The notes beneath the pieces were generated by a model. That model searched no databases. It had not been told where the DNA came from and saw only the letters and a program-made list of their open reading frames with translations. From positions 1-23,896 of IMG/VR virus record IMGVR_UViG_3300028597_000072: 23,896 nt of DNA; one strand, 5' to 3'. The translations under genes were made by a program, and so were the position numbers. Below are positions 1 to 6,482 of this stretch, one piece after another. This DNA comes from a virus. The number at the start of each line of letters is the position of its first letter. The stretch's first letter is position 1.

Positions 1-131
1 AAGAAGTGGAGCCTACTGAAGAAGAGGTTCCAGCAGAACCTGAAGTTAAGGAAGGTGAAGAAGGTACTGAAACACCAGAGGCAGGTAATGCCGACGGTGG
101 TGATGACGATCTGAACTTCCCAGGTCTGTAA
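1..131 (+). CDS. C-terminal end of an unknown protein with an acidic tail (partial)
   Basis: The reading frame enters from the left edge (first full codon at base 3) and stops with TAA at 129-131, leaving 42 residues. They are almost all Glu, Asp, Pro, Gly, Thr and Val, and end in GGDDDLNFPGL. Such a disordered acidic tail finishing in Asp residues and hydrophobics resembles the C-terminal tips of ssDNA-binding proteins (bacterial SSB ends DDDIPF; T4 gp32 and T7 gp2.5 also end acidic), which recruit partner proteins. That resemblance is suggestive only, because acidic tails occur in many unrelated proteins. The folded part lies outside the window, so no function is assigned. Confidence 0.75.
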   Translation, partial: EVEPTEEEVPAEPEVKEGEEGTETPEAGNADGGDDDLNFPGL

Positions 132-144
132 GTCATTAGAGGAG

Positions 145-172
145 GGTGGATGGGTCGTAAGATCCATCTGCC
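145..172 (+). promoter_or_regulatory. Stable RNA hairpin with a GUAA tetraloop
   Basis: Bases 145-156 pair with 161-172 as a 12-bp stem with three G-U wobbles, closed by the loop GTAA (157-160), a GNRA-type tetraloop in RNA. It lies 13 bases after the preceding stop codon. No T-run follows, so it is not a classical intrinsic terminator. It could stabilise the 3' end of the upstream message or mask the start of the mini-ORF at 150, whose ATG lies inside the left arm. Confidence 0.5.
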
Positions 173-206
173 TGACTCTCACTTTATGCTGCATGTAAAA
201 AGTTAG
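150..206 (+). CDS. Possible 18-residue mini-ORF in the leader
   Basis: An ATG at 150 follows a strong Shine-Dalgarno sequence (GGAGG at 141-145, 4-base gap). It opens an 18-codon frame (MGRKIHLPDSHFMLHVKS) ending in TAG at 204-206. The start codon lies in the left arm of the 145-172 hairpin, so initiation may be blocked when the stem forms. There is no homology or length evidence that it encodes a functional peptide. It may be a leader peptide or chance. Confidence 0.2.
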   Translation: MGRKIHLPDSHFMLHVKS

Positions 207-262
207 ATAAGCCCTTGATCTTTTGTATTAAAAGCTCCCATCCTTATTCTTGAGGAGACGTA

Positions 263-304
263 ATGACTGAGATCTTGGATCGAGGGAATGAAGTCGACGA
301 TTGA
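263..304 (+). CDS. Possible 13-residue mini-ORF in the leader
   Basis: An ATG at 263 sits five bases after AGGAG (253-257) and opens a 13-codon frame (MTEILDRGNEVDD) that ends in TGA at 302-304. The ribosome-binding site is as good as those of the real genes nearby. It is the second SD-equipped tiny frame in the 132-451 gap. Too short for coding statistics; a leader peptide, a remnant or coincidence are all possible. Confidence 0.2.
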   Translation: MTEILDRGNEVDD

Positions 305-330
305 ACAGGTGAGTGAGTGGAACGAACGAA

Positions 331-357
331 CATCTCTAGTGCTCTTTACTAGAGGTG
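331..357 (+). promoter_or_regulatory. Hairpin in the leader of the AAA+ ATPase gene
   Basis: Bases 331-340 (CATCTCTAGT) pair with 348-357 (ACTAGAGGTG) over 10 bp with one G-U wobble, around the 7-base loop GCTCTTT. A G-rich stretch follows rather than T-residues, so it is not an intrinsic terminator. It sits about 95 bases before the ATPase start and could be an RNA-processing or stability element, or a protein-binding site. In the rest of the 132-451 gap nothing else is evident beyond the two mini-ORFs and the repeated TATG motif. Confidence 0.4.
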
Positions 358-451
358 GGGAGGGGGCGCTTATGCTGTAAAAACAATTTCAGTGATACAT
401 TACAGTCTTGAATCCTAACCGCAACATCAACCATTAAGTAAGGAAATAACG

Positions 452-1552
452 ATGGGTCTGCAATTCTTTGATCACGGTTCTCACGTCACTGCTCGCAACG
501 TTCCGGAAGTCGGTCGTGTGGAGAAGATCCCACCATCTGTCTACCGCATCAACGTTACCGAAGAAGGCCTCGACCTGGTACGTGATCGTAAGCGGTTTAC
601 TCTGCCGAGCAAGATCTACGGCGATCACCACTTCCACCTGGGTGCTATCATGGAAGCCTTCGAAGAGCGCGCCTGCTCCACCGGCGTTCTGCTCAAGGGC
701 CTGAAGGGTAGCGGTAAGTCGTTGCTGGCCGAACACATCGGCAACAAGTGCCTCGACCTCGAAATGCCAGTGCTGCTGATCAGCACCGAGATCCCAGCCG
801 GTCTGCTGAAGTCGGTCATTGGCCTGATCGGTTCGTGCATGGTCTACTTCGACGAGTATGGCAAGATCTACGGCAAAGATGCGAAGAACTCGATGCTGGC
901 TCTCTTCTCTGACACTGACCTCAAGAACGTCATGTTCGTGGTCACTGCCAACGAAGACAAAGAGCTGAACGAATACATGCTCGATCGTCCTGGTCGTTTC
1001 ATGTTCCGTATCGACTACGGCGATCTGGACACTGACGTCGTGAAGGACGTATGCCGATCCAACGACGTCAACGAGGAGCTTACCGAATACCTGGTTGCCT
1101 ACGCGGCGTATCACCACCTGAGCTTCGATATCTTGATGTACCTGGTTCGTCAAGCTCAGCGCGTCACCACGGCGAAAGATCTCAACAAGCGCATCTCCAT
1201 CCTCAACGTGCCGGCGCCGGTAAACCAGACGCTGTCTGTTGTCGATGTATCGTTCCAAGGTCAGGCGTTCGTCGGCGAAGTCATCGAGCGCTACGACCAA
1301 GACCATCTGGAAATCGATCTGATCCAGGACGGCACTCTGGAAATGATCGGGTCGTACGTCTTCGACCGCAACCATCCTAACGCCAGCGTGATCCACACGA
1401 CCAGCACCGGCGTGAAGTATCGCGTGAAGTTCAACGACGAGGTCACCATGACCGTCGCTCGTCAATGGAGCCAGACCGCATCTAGCACCGGCGAGCGTAA
1501 GCGTAAGGCCAAGGTGAAAGAAGATGGCAAAGCCACTCTGGAGTCTGAGTAG
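452..1552 (+). CDS. AAA+ family ATPase
   Basis: This 366-residue protein is a single-domain AAA+ ATPase. Visible motifs are Walker A GLKGSGKS (83-90), Walker B CMVYFDEY (129-136, D134/E135), sensor-1 Asn in VVTANE (N167), and an arginine-finger-like LDRPGRF (177-183). About 80 residues precede the nucleotide site. A helical lid region is followed by a beta-rich segment (about 240-345) and a charged tail with KRKAK. AAA+ proteins form ring oligomers that remodel proteins or nucleic acids; the substrate cannot be read from the sequence. Start: ATG at 452 after AAGGAAAT with good spacing. It follows a long leader with two hairpins and stands alone before a 50-base gap. Its codon use matches its neighbours. 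Cytoplasmic; a MoxR-like or clamp-loader-like role is possible but unproven. Confidence 0.9.
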   Translation: MGLQFFDHGSHVTARNVPEVGRVEKIPPSVYRINVTEEGLDLVRDRKRFTLPSKIYGDHHFHLGAIMEAFEERACSTGVLLKGLKGSGKSLLAEHIGNKCLDLEMPVLLISTEIPAGLLKSVIGLIGSCMVYFDEYGKIYGKDAKNSMLALFSDTDLKNVMFVVTANEDKELNEYMLDRPGRFMFRIDYGDLDTDVVKDVCRSNDVNEELTEYLVAYAAYHHLSFDILMYLVRQAQRVTTAKDLNKRISILNVPAPVNQTLSVVDVSFQGQAFVGEVIERYDQDHLEIDLIQDGTLEMIGSYVFDRNHPNASVIHTTSTGVKYRVKFNDEVTMTVARQWSQTASSTGERKRKAKVKEDGKATLESE

Positions 1553-1630
1553 CCGGCTTAGTCCGCTACTTATACTCTATAGTCGACTTCTATAAAGCTT
1601 TGAATCCTTAGACTACGCCTTCCCGAACCG

Positions 1631-1867
1631 ATTACGTTCAGCTTCACACTTACCGATATTCCCATCTGGCTTCCCGGAGATAAAGGGAGTCACATTCAGG
1701 GACAGCAGCCGGGGCTGAATCTCGACTTCGATGGCGACATCGATATCGCAGCCACGTACCCGAAAATACACTCACTACCAACCCCTGACTCAGATGATGC
1801 TGATGCATGGGGCACGGTATTCAACCAACAAATGCTCGGGCGCGCGTTTCGACGCAGATCCGAGTAA
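1631..1867 (+). CDS. Coding-like frame with no ATG, GTG or TTG start (unknown product)
   Basis: A frame open from the TGA at 1601-1603 to the TAA at 1865-1867 holds 87 codons with protein-like composition but no ATG, GTG or TTG before 1832. Taking ATT at 1631 as the start gives 78 residues beginning (M)TFSFTLTDIPIWLPGDKG, with an acidic middle (LDFDGDIDIAATY) and a basic end (GRAFRRRSE). The stop lies 18 bases before the next gene, normal operon spacing. No clear Shine-Dalgarno precedes 1631. Options: a rare ATT start, a gene that lost its start, a programmed frameshift, or a sequencing error. Sequence at 1553-1600 is AT-rich (TATACTCTATAG) and may hold a promoter. No function is recognised. 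Confidence 0.45.
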   Translation: MTFSFTLTDIPIWLPGDKGSHIQGQQPGLNLDFDGDIDIAATYPKIHSLPTPDSDDADAWGTVFNQQMLGRAFRRRSE

Positions 1868-1885
1868 CAACAAAGCGGAGGCGTC

Positions 1886-2506
1886 ATGACTCTCTCTATC
1901 AAACAGGCTATTGCGCTTGGCGTTATCGGCGCAGCTGGCTTGGGGTTTGTAGCCGCAGGCGTCCAGGGTCTACGGAAGACAAACGAGCGCAAGGAAGCAA
2001 TCGCTTTGCGTGAGCGAAACATCCACTGTCACAATCGGCTACACAGTGAAGAGTACCTGATGGACATGTCGCAATATCTGGAGCGCTTCGGTAATGCGTT
2101 CCAGTATGTCCACTCGTACCGTCACGGTTACGTGCCGAACAATGACAAGTACCAGGTCCTCATGAGTCAGTTCGCACTCATGCTGGATGAGGACGTGGCC
2201 ATGCTCCTCGCAGCAGGACTCGCCAGCACGCACATGTTCGCCGATTACAGCGACGTGTACAAAGACCAGACCTTGGTGTGGAACGCCTCTCAGACGCGCT
2301 ATACAAGCGTCTCAGACTTCATCAGCGGTGACGTTGATGTATTCGACCTGGCGTATCCTCCGAACGACCTGGTTACGGTGGCAGGTTACATCCGCCATCA
2401 GACCAATGCCAACCGCGAGTTCCGCGTTTGCTCGTTCGTCAAAGAGCAAGCCAACTTCATCAACCAGATTCTCGACGGCACGCTCGTCGTAGGTAAGGCG
2501 GCTTAA
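1886..2506 (+). CDS. Unknown protein with an N-terminal membrane anchor
   Basis: A 206-residue protein. Residues 7-27 (AIALGVIGAAGLGFVAAG...) form one hydrophobic, glycine/alanine-rich transmembrane helix or uncleaved signal anchor, followed by a strongly basic segment (LRKTNERKEAIALRER). Positive-inside logic puts the C-terminal ~175 residues in the cytoplasm, unless the segment acts as a signal sequence. The soluble part is helical, rich in Tyr, His and Asp (HSEEYLMDMSQYLERFGNAF), with no motif I recognise. ATG at 1886 follows GCGGAGG at good spacing. It is two bases from the next gene, so the two are probably co-translated. Not recognised. Confidence 0.8.
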   Translation: MTLSIKQAIALGVIGAAGLGFVAAGVQGLRKTNERKEAIALRERNIHCHNRLHSEEYLMDMSQYLERFGNAFQYVHSYRHGYVPNNDKYQVLMSQFALMLDEDVAMLLAAGLASTHMFADYSDVYKDQTLVWNASQTRYTSVSDFISGDVDVFDLAYPPNDLVTVAGYIRHQTNANREFRVCSFVKEQANFINQILDGTLVVGKAA

Positions 2507-2508
2507 GC

Positions 2509-2865
2509 ATGAACAACACCCTCGTCAATCGGGTTCAACTGGCGGTGATCTGGACAATCGGTAATCTTATCGAAGATGACCTCGATTGCGAAGAAGCGGC
2601 CAGGAAGTTCATCAGCAGCATGGACGACGCCGGCTACAAGCTGGAGTTGTGCCAGAAGATGGCCGTCGTTCCGATGCCGGAAGTGAAAATTAACCTCCAG
2701 CACGAATATGATGTCGACGATCTTCCAGACCCTGTTCCTGGGGATCTGTGCGCCAACTTGGCCAACTACATCTCGTTCCACTTCCAATGTGCGATTGCAC
2801 AAGCAAAAGTGGTCGAGGTACTTCTGAACCTCGCGGAAGAGCAATACTACTTCTTCGACAAGTAA
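2509..2865 (+). CDS. Unknown small acidic protein
   Basis: A 118-residue, predominantly helical, acidic soluble protein (IGNLIEDDLDCEEAARKFISS near the start; LLNLAEEQYYFFDK at the end). No signal peptide, membrane helix or recognised catalytic motif. The ATG is separated from the preceding stop by two bases, with AAGGCGG inside the previous coding end as ribosome-binding site, so translation is likely coupled to the membrane-anchored neighbour. It could be that protein's partner; that is only neighbourhood inference. A hairpin follows directly after its stop. Confidence 0.78.
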   Translation: MNNTLVNRVQLAVIWTIGNLIEDDLDCEEAARKFISSMDDAGYKLELCQKMAVVPMPEVKINLQHEYDVDDLPDPVPGDLCANLANYISFHFQCAIAQAKVVEVLLNLAEEQYYFFDK

Positions 2866-2871
2866 TTAGGA

Positions 2872-2890
2872 GCCCAGCATTCCGCTGGGC
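2872..2890 (+). terminator. Hairpin after the unknown acidic protein gene
   Basis: GCCCAGC (2872-2878) pairs perfectly with GCTGGGC (2884-2890) around the loop ATTCC, seven bases after a stop codon. There is no T-run, so it would be a weak or factor-assisted terminator, or an mRNA-stability element that allows read-through into the gene at 2959. Its position between two plus-strand genes suits attenuation. Confidence 0.45.
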
Positions 2891-2958
2891 ACTAACCGCG
2901 CTGACTCCTCGTAAGTCCTTTTAGGCAGATAACGAGCAGCCAACAATGGAGCTACATC

Positions 2959-3669
2959 ATGCAAAAAGAAATCACTGGTTTCGAGTTCGGCCCACTTAGC
3001 TTCAAGCTCTTGCCGCAAGAAACTCAGATCAGCTCGTTGAGCGAACTCCCGCATCACCTGGTAGCTACGTGCGAACCCGGTGGCGAGAACAACCGCCACA
3101 AGGGCGAGAAAGATCGCGACCACTATCTGCACGTCAGCATCGATCCGGAGCTGCCGCAGAAAGAGAAGATCGCCGCCTTCCGCGAAACCAACCTCATGGT
3201 CGAGCTGGGCAGTCAGATCGCGTTGGCAGTTGGGCAGAAGGTTACCTGCGTCTTCCCGGCTCCTGCGTCGAGCTACTACAGTCACGTCTACCCTGACGTG
3301 AAGCTGGGTGAGATGTCGGCGAAGAAGATGAAGATCTTTGCCAAGATGAACCTCACCCCGATGTTCACCATCCGGATGTATCGGATGGTCCATCAAAACC
3401 CGCTGCAATACCAGCCAGAAATCTGCGGCATCTACCGTACCGTGAACGAGACCGGCATCTGGGCGCTGGAATCGAAGTATCGCGGCCTGACCTGCAAGCT
3501 GTCTGTAGCTGATAAGAACCAGATCGCCGAAGAACTCAAAGCCGAGTTCGCAGCCCGCTGGCCGTCGTACCCGATGGATTTCCTGGTGACCAGCCACAGT
3601 GCAGCCAAAGCGTGGTACGAAGAGCATCACGTTAAACTGCCGCAGCACGAAGAGCAAGTAAGCGCCTAA
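2959..3669 (+). CDS. Unknown protein, 236 residues
   Basis: A soluble protein with alternating beta-like and helical stretches: an N-terminal strand segment (EITGFEFGPLSFKLLP), a charged central loop (GGENNRHKGEKDRDHYLHVSID), a Pro/Ser/Tyr-rich turn (VFPAPASSYYSHVYPDVKLG), and a helical Lys/Met-rich part (MSAKKMKIFAKMNL). It ends in a hydrophilic tail (EEHHVKLPQHEEQVSA). No signal peptide, membrane helix or known catalytic motif. ATG at 2959 follows GGAG with a 7-base gap. Base composition and codon use match the AAA+ ATPase gene. It is the last gene of the left plus-strand block, closed by the strong terminator at 3680. Not recognised. Confidence 0.82.
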   Translation: MQKEITGFEFGPLSFKLLPQETQISSLSELPHHLVATCEPGGENNRHKGEKDRDHYLHVSIDPELPQKEKIAAFRETNLMVELGSQIALAVGQKVTCVFPAPASSYYSHVYPDVKLGEMSAKKMKIFAKMNLTPMFTIRMYRMVHQNPLQYQPEICGIYRTVNETGIWALESKYRGLTCKLSVADKNQIAEELKAEFAARWPSYPMDFLVTSHSAAKAWYEEHHVKLPQHEEQVSA

Positions 3670-3679
3670 ACGGCATAAG

Positions 3680-3723
3680 GAGCAGGTGGGGAAACCCACC
3701 TGCTCTATGCTTTCTTTTTTTTT
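3680..3723 (+). terminator. Strong intrinsic terminator
   Basis: GAGCAGGTGGG (3680-3690) pairs perfectly with CCCACCTGCTC (3695-3705) around a GAAA tetraloop. After nine bases comes TTTCTTTTTTTTT (3711-3723). This is a textbook Rho-independent terminator for plus-strand transcripts. The minus-strand gene ends at 3725; read in that direction the hairpin lacks a good U-run, so it mainly serves the left block. Confidence 0.92.
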
Positions 3724-3724
3724 G

Positions 3725-4399
3725 TCAGAGCGTACTGACGAACTGCGACTGGAAGCCTTTCACAAGTTTGTTGTTGACCTTGTGGAGGCATTCGATGCGC
3801 AGGATCTGACCATCGCTGTTGATGTCCAGGCCTCTGTTCGGCTCGAACTGACGGTCGCCGGATTTCCACATGACGTAGGAATCAGGCTTGCCGATACCTA
3901 CCGGCCAGATGATGCCCATGTAGAGGTCACCCAAGTTCTGCAGACGCTTGGCGTAGGGCTTGAAGTAACGCTCTACGTAGTTCAGCTGCTCGATGACGGT
4001 CATCTTGGCAAGCTTGGCAGTGGTAGTGCCCAGACCTACCGCAGTGGCTTCCATGAACTGGATGAGGCCAGTAGCGGTGGACTTAGGGTTACGTACCGAC
4101 GGACTGAAGGTCTCGCCAGATTCCCACGCCATGCACGCCATGAGGTCGATGATCATCGACTTCGGCAGACCGAGGTTAGCAACCACCTGAGCTACCTTGG
4201 CGATTTCAGCATCGGTCAGCTTCTTACCCCAACCCAGCTTCTTCACACCGTACGGATGAGAAGCGTCGATAGCCGAGGCTTTGAGTTGATCGAGAGCGCC
4301 TTGGGAGTTCTTCCCCCATTTACCGTCAGCGATGCCGCAGTTGAAGCCGAGGGCGTTCAGCATCTGCTGGGTTTGCGTTACAGTGAAGTCACCAGCCAT
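3725..4399 (-). CDS. Endolysin: peptidoglycan-binding domain plus lytic transglycosylase domain
   Basis: A 224-residue muralytic enzyme. The N-terminus (about 6-40) is a PG_binding_1-type repeat (TQQMLNALGFNCGIADGKWG...SQGALDQLK). Residues about 75-165 form a lysozyme/SLT-like catalytic domain: ACMAWESGETF with probable catalytic Glu93, then STATGLIQFMEAT (108-120), the family's G-L-x-Q-F segment, and YVERYFKPY (141-149). It would cleave the MurNAc-GlcNAc bond. The same order, binding domain first, is known for phiKZ gp144 and EL gp188. There is no signal peptide or membrane anchor, so it needs a holin or must be carried in the virion. ATG at 4399 follows AGGTG. It is the last gene of the fibre operon, eight bases after its neighbour. 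Confidence 0.88.
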   Translation of the reverse strand: MAGDFTVTQTQQMLNALGFNCGIADGKWGKNSQGALDQLKASAIDASHPYGVKKLGWGKKLTDAEIAKVAQVVANLGLPKSMIIDLMACMAWESGETFSPSVRNPKSTATGLIQFMEATAVGLGTTTAKLAKMTVIEQLNYVERYFKPYAKRLQNLGDLYMGIIWPVGIGKPDSYVMWKSGDRQFEPNRGLDINSDGQILRIECLHKVNNKLVKGFQSQFVSTL

Positions 4400-4407
4400 G
4401 TTGTCAC

Positions 4408-5031
4408 CTACACGTTTCGGAGTTTGTCCAGCGCGACGTGCACTGGATCGAACCGCCCACTCGGCAGGTCGAGTACGTCAATGTGGCCAGGAGTGCCATT
4501 CTTTTCGTAGTCGATGCTGAGGTTCATGCTGGTCCGAGACAGAGGTTGTCCCGACACGGCATTGAAGACGGCTGTGAGACTGATCTCCTTGAGACCAGCC
4601 CAGGACGCCATGGTCGATACGAAATACTGCGCCTGAGTAATCTTGTCCAACTTGTCCTCGTCTTTGAGACGAGTAGCGTCAGCAGCCAGATAGTTCGAGG
4701 TGAAGCTTTCGATCGCCCAGTATTCAGCCATGATCGGATCAAGGACCAGACCACGGGTGAAGGCGTCAAACCAGTTACCGCCGCCCGGCGCTACCAGCAA
4801 GGTGCCGGCAGCGTATTGAGCGGCAGTGGTGGGTTTGGTGTTGTAGACCATGACCTGATATTCCAGGACACCCACCGCCGCCTCAGGGCCTACGGTTACC
4901 CAGCGAGCAGCGTGGATGCGTGCGTATTTTGCCGGGTTGGTTTTCTGCGAGAGGAACAAACCGCGGTCGATGGCCACGTATGGGTTCGTGGTCTGGACGT
5001 TGGTTGGCGTTGGTGGAATTTCATTGGCCAT
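4408..5031 (-). CDS. Unknown probable virion protein between fibre genes and endolysin
   Basis: A 207-residue protein: Pro/Thr/Asn-rich N-terminus (NEIPPTPTNVQTTNPYV), a central mixed region with a Gly-rich loop (LLVAPGGGNWFDAF), and a C-terminal part (about 145-207) predicted beta-rich (SLTAVFNAVSGQPLSRTSMN, then HIDVLDLPSGRFDP). No membrane helix or enzyme motif seen. It does not carry the C-terminal signature of the six fibre paralogs upstream. Location, tight spacing (8 bases to the endolysin gene, 13 from the last fibre gene) and AAGGA ribosome-binding site place it in the late structural operon. It could be an assembly factor or a small tail component. Not recognised. Confidence 0.75.
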   Translation of the reverse strand: MANEIPPTPTNVQTTNPYVAIDRGLFLSQKTNPAKYARIHAARWVTVGPEAAVGVLEYQVMVYNTKPTTAAQYAAGTLLVAPGGGNWFDAFTRGLVLDPIMAEYWAIESFTSNYLAADATRLKDEDKLDKITQAQYFVSTMASWAGLKEISLTAVFNAVSGQPLSRTSMNLSIDYEKNGTPGHIDVLDLPSGRFDPVHVALDKLRNV

Positions 5032-5044
5032 GGGTTACGGTCCT

Positions 5045-5788
5045 TTAGAGCGGATTCCACGTACTCGGGAACTTGGTAGGCGCGTCGATAGTGCCGCCAG
5101 TAACCGGGATAACAGAACCCAGTGGAGTGGTCGAGAGACGGAAGGTGTCGATACGGGTTACCGGTGCGAAATTCAAACTAGCAATTCCACTAGCATTAGT
5201 CGTCACCGTACCGATGAACATTACCGATACCGATTCAGGGGGAGAATCCACCCGAGCCTCGTACGTCACTTTGCCGAACCGAGCACGCACGTAGACGTTG
5301 AAGGTCTTGTTACCTGGGGACGCTTCCACACCACGCAGGTCAAGGCTGAAGGTCGGCATCGTGTACGGCGTACCGGACAGGATGATCTTGATGGTGCGAT
5401 TACACGACACCACCCATCCGGCACCGACCCAGGCAGCAGCCACTTGAGCGGCTGACAAGAACTCGATCACCCCGTAGGTGCTAAGCGGTAATACTGAGTT
5501 TGGCACTTTCGTTGCCAGCTTCGCGTTGACCGCAGTAGCGCTGTACGAGCCGATGGTCTCCATGGTCTCCTGGTGAGGGTTGTCGCGTCTGGCGGCGTGA
5601 GCCGCCAATGCGTCGCGAGCCTTCTTGAGGAGCTTGGTGAAGTTCCAGTCTGGGACAAGCAGTCCTGCGTCTTTCGACTCGAACGCGTTGTCCCGTTTGA
5701 TCTGAGTAAGAATCCTGACGATCTCGGCCTGATAGGCTTTGAACTTCTGGATTCTTAACAGGACGCCTTCTGTGATTGGACCAGCCAT
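5045..5788 (-). CDS. Small tail-fibre-like protein (unit B, fourth gene)
   Basis: A 247-residue protein with three parts. A helical N-terminus (KFKAYQAEIVRILTQIK) leads to the fibre motif HAARRDNPHQET...GSYSATAVNAKL and VLPLSTYG; the NPH-x-x-T element recurs in many phage tail fibres. A middle beta region follows. The C-terminal ~100 residues (KTFNVYVRARFGKVTYEA, IGTVTTNASGI, VTRIDTFRLSTTPLGSVIPVT) end in W-N-P-L. That end-domain is shared with the other five fibre genes of this locus. The positional counterpart is at 10110-10808. No membrane segment. ATG at 5788 follows GAGGT. Likely a small fibre, tip or assembly subunit; which of these cannot be told. Confidence 0.72.
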   Translation of the reverse strand: MAGPITEGVLLRIQKFKAYQAEIVRILTQIKRDNAFESKDAGLLVPDWNFTKLLKKARDALAAHAARRDNPHQETMETIGSYSATAVNAKLATKVPNSVLPLSTYGVIEFLSAAQVAAAWVGAGWVVSCNRTIKIILSGTPYTMPTFSLDLRGVEASPGNKTFNVYVRARFGKVTYEARVDSPPESVSVMFIGTVTTNASGIASLNFAPVTRIDTFRLSTTPLGSVIPVTGGTIDAPTKFPSTWNPL

Positions 5789-5796
5789 TCGTTACC

Positions 5797-6480
5797 TCAC
5801 TGGAACCAAGTAGTCGGGATGGAACCTGCGGCTGCTTGAGTGCCGGAGGAGTGGGGGATACCGTTACCGCGGACAGTCGAGGAGAGTACGGCTGCGCCAA
5901 TACGCACCGTGCGGACGAATGTCGGCACCCAGGCGCTACCTGACCAATCGAACCACCCAACGATCATGTTCCTGGCATCCTCAGCACCGCTCGCCGATAC
6001 GGCAAATGCTGCGACCTCAGCAGGACCGATACCGGTAACGACAACCTTCAGATACATGCGAGCAGTGCCGGACAGTGTCACAGGACCTGCTGGTACACGC
6101 AACTTACGGCCGAAGTAAACGATGTCTAGGTTGTTGGGTGTATAGATAGAGGCCGAGGTGAAGCTCCCTGCCGGAGCAGGGATCTTCGACAGCGGGACAG
6201 CGTCCTTCGGGAAATAGTTGACCGCCTGCGCTTCGAACGTGCCGGTGGTCATACCGCCCAACTGAGCCAGGGTCTCGCCGTGAGGCCGTACCTGACTCGT
6301 GTGGTTACCGACCTCACCCTTGATGATAGCGATGAGGTCGGCGAGGCTATACCCATTGATCTTCAGCGTGTTGTCGGCATGCTTTACGATCGGAGCTACC
6401 CGCTTCAGCAGCCTGATGATCTCCGCTTTCCAAAGATTGAACTTGGTAACGAGATATTGTCTCAGTTCTGCGTCAGTCAT
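5797..6480 (-). CDS. Small tail-fibre-like protein (unit B, third gene), most diverged
   Basis: A 227-residue protein. The N-terminus is helical (LWKAEIIRLLKRVAPIVKHADN). The usual NPH motif is replaced by NHTSQVRPHGETLAQLGGMT, and VPLSKIP replaces LPIxxYG. The C-terminal beta domain (RMYLKVVVTGIG, MIVGWFDWSGSAWVPTFVRTVRIG) keeps the signature GNGIPHSSGTQ and ends W-F-Q. Its counterpart is 10821-11534, from which it has drifted most. ATG at 6480 has only a weak GGAAA site but starts two bases after the stop of the large fibre gene, suggesting coupled translation. Likely a structural fibre component or chaperone-like partner. Confidence 0.7.
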   Translation of the reverse strand: MTDAELRQYLVTKFNLWKAEIIRLLKRVAPIVKHADNTLKINGYSLADLIAIIKGEVGNHTSQVRPHGETLAQLGGMTTGTFEAQAVNYFPKDAVPLSKIPAPAGSFTSASIYTPNNLDIVYFGRKLRVPAGPVTLSGTARMYLKVVVTGIGPAEVAAFAVSASGAEDARNMIVGWFDWSGSAWVPTFVRTVRIGAAVLSSTVRGNGIPHSSGTQAAAGSIPTTWFQ

Positions 6481-6482
6481 GG

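Larger units (their letters stand above)
184..383 (+). repeat. Two copies of a TTATGCTG...TAAAAA motif in the leader
   Basis: TTATGCTGCATGTAAAAA at 184-201 and TTATGCTGTAAAAA at 370-383 are the same sequence apart from an extra CATG in the first. Both lie upstream of the AAA+ ATPase gene. The core TATG recalls the TATG motif reported for phiKZ late promoters, so these could be phage promoters. The motif is short and TATG is common, so the promoter reading is inference. The span given runs from the first copy to the second. Confidence 0.35.

Noticed and set aside
434-1465. Minus-strand frame of 343 codons over the AAA+ ATPase gene
   Set aside because: The plus strand carries complete Walker A, Walker B and sensor motifs. 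The antisense translation is low-complexity Val/Asp/His-rich, and there is no minus-strand operon here.
3686-4510. Plus-strand frame of about 274 codons starting in the terminator loop
   Set aside because: It is antisense to the endolysin, whose catalytic motifs are clear, and it begins inside the terminator hairpin.
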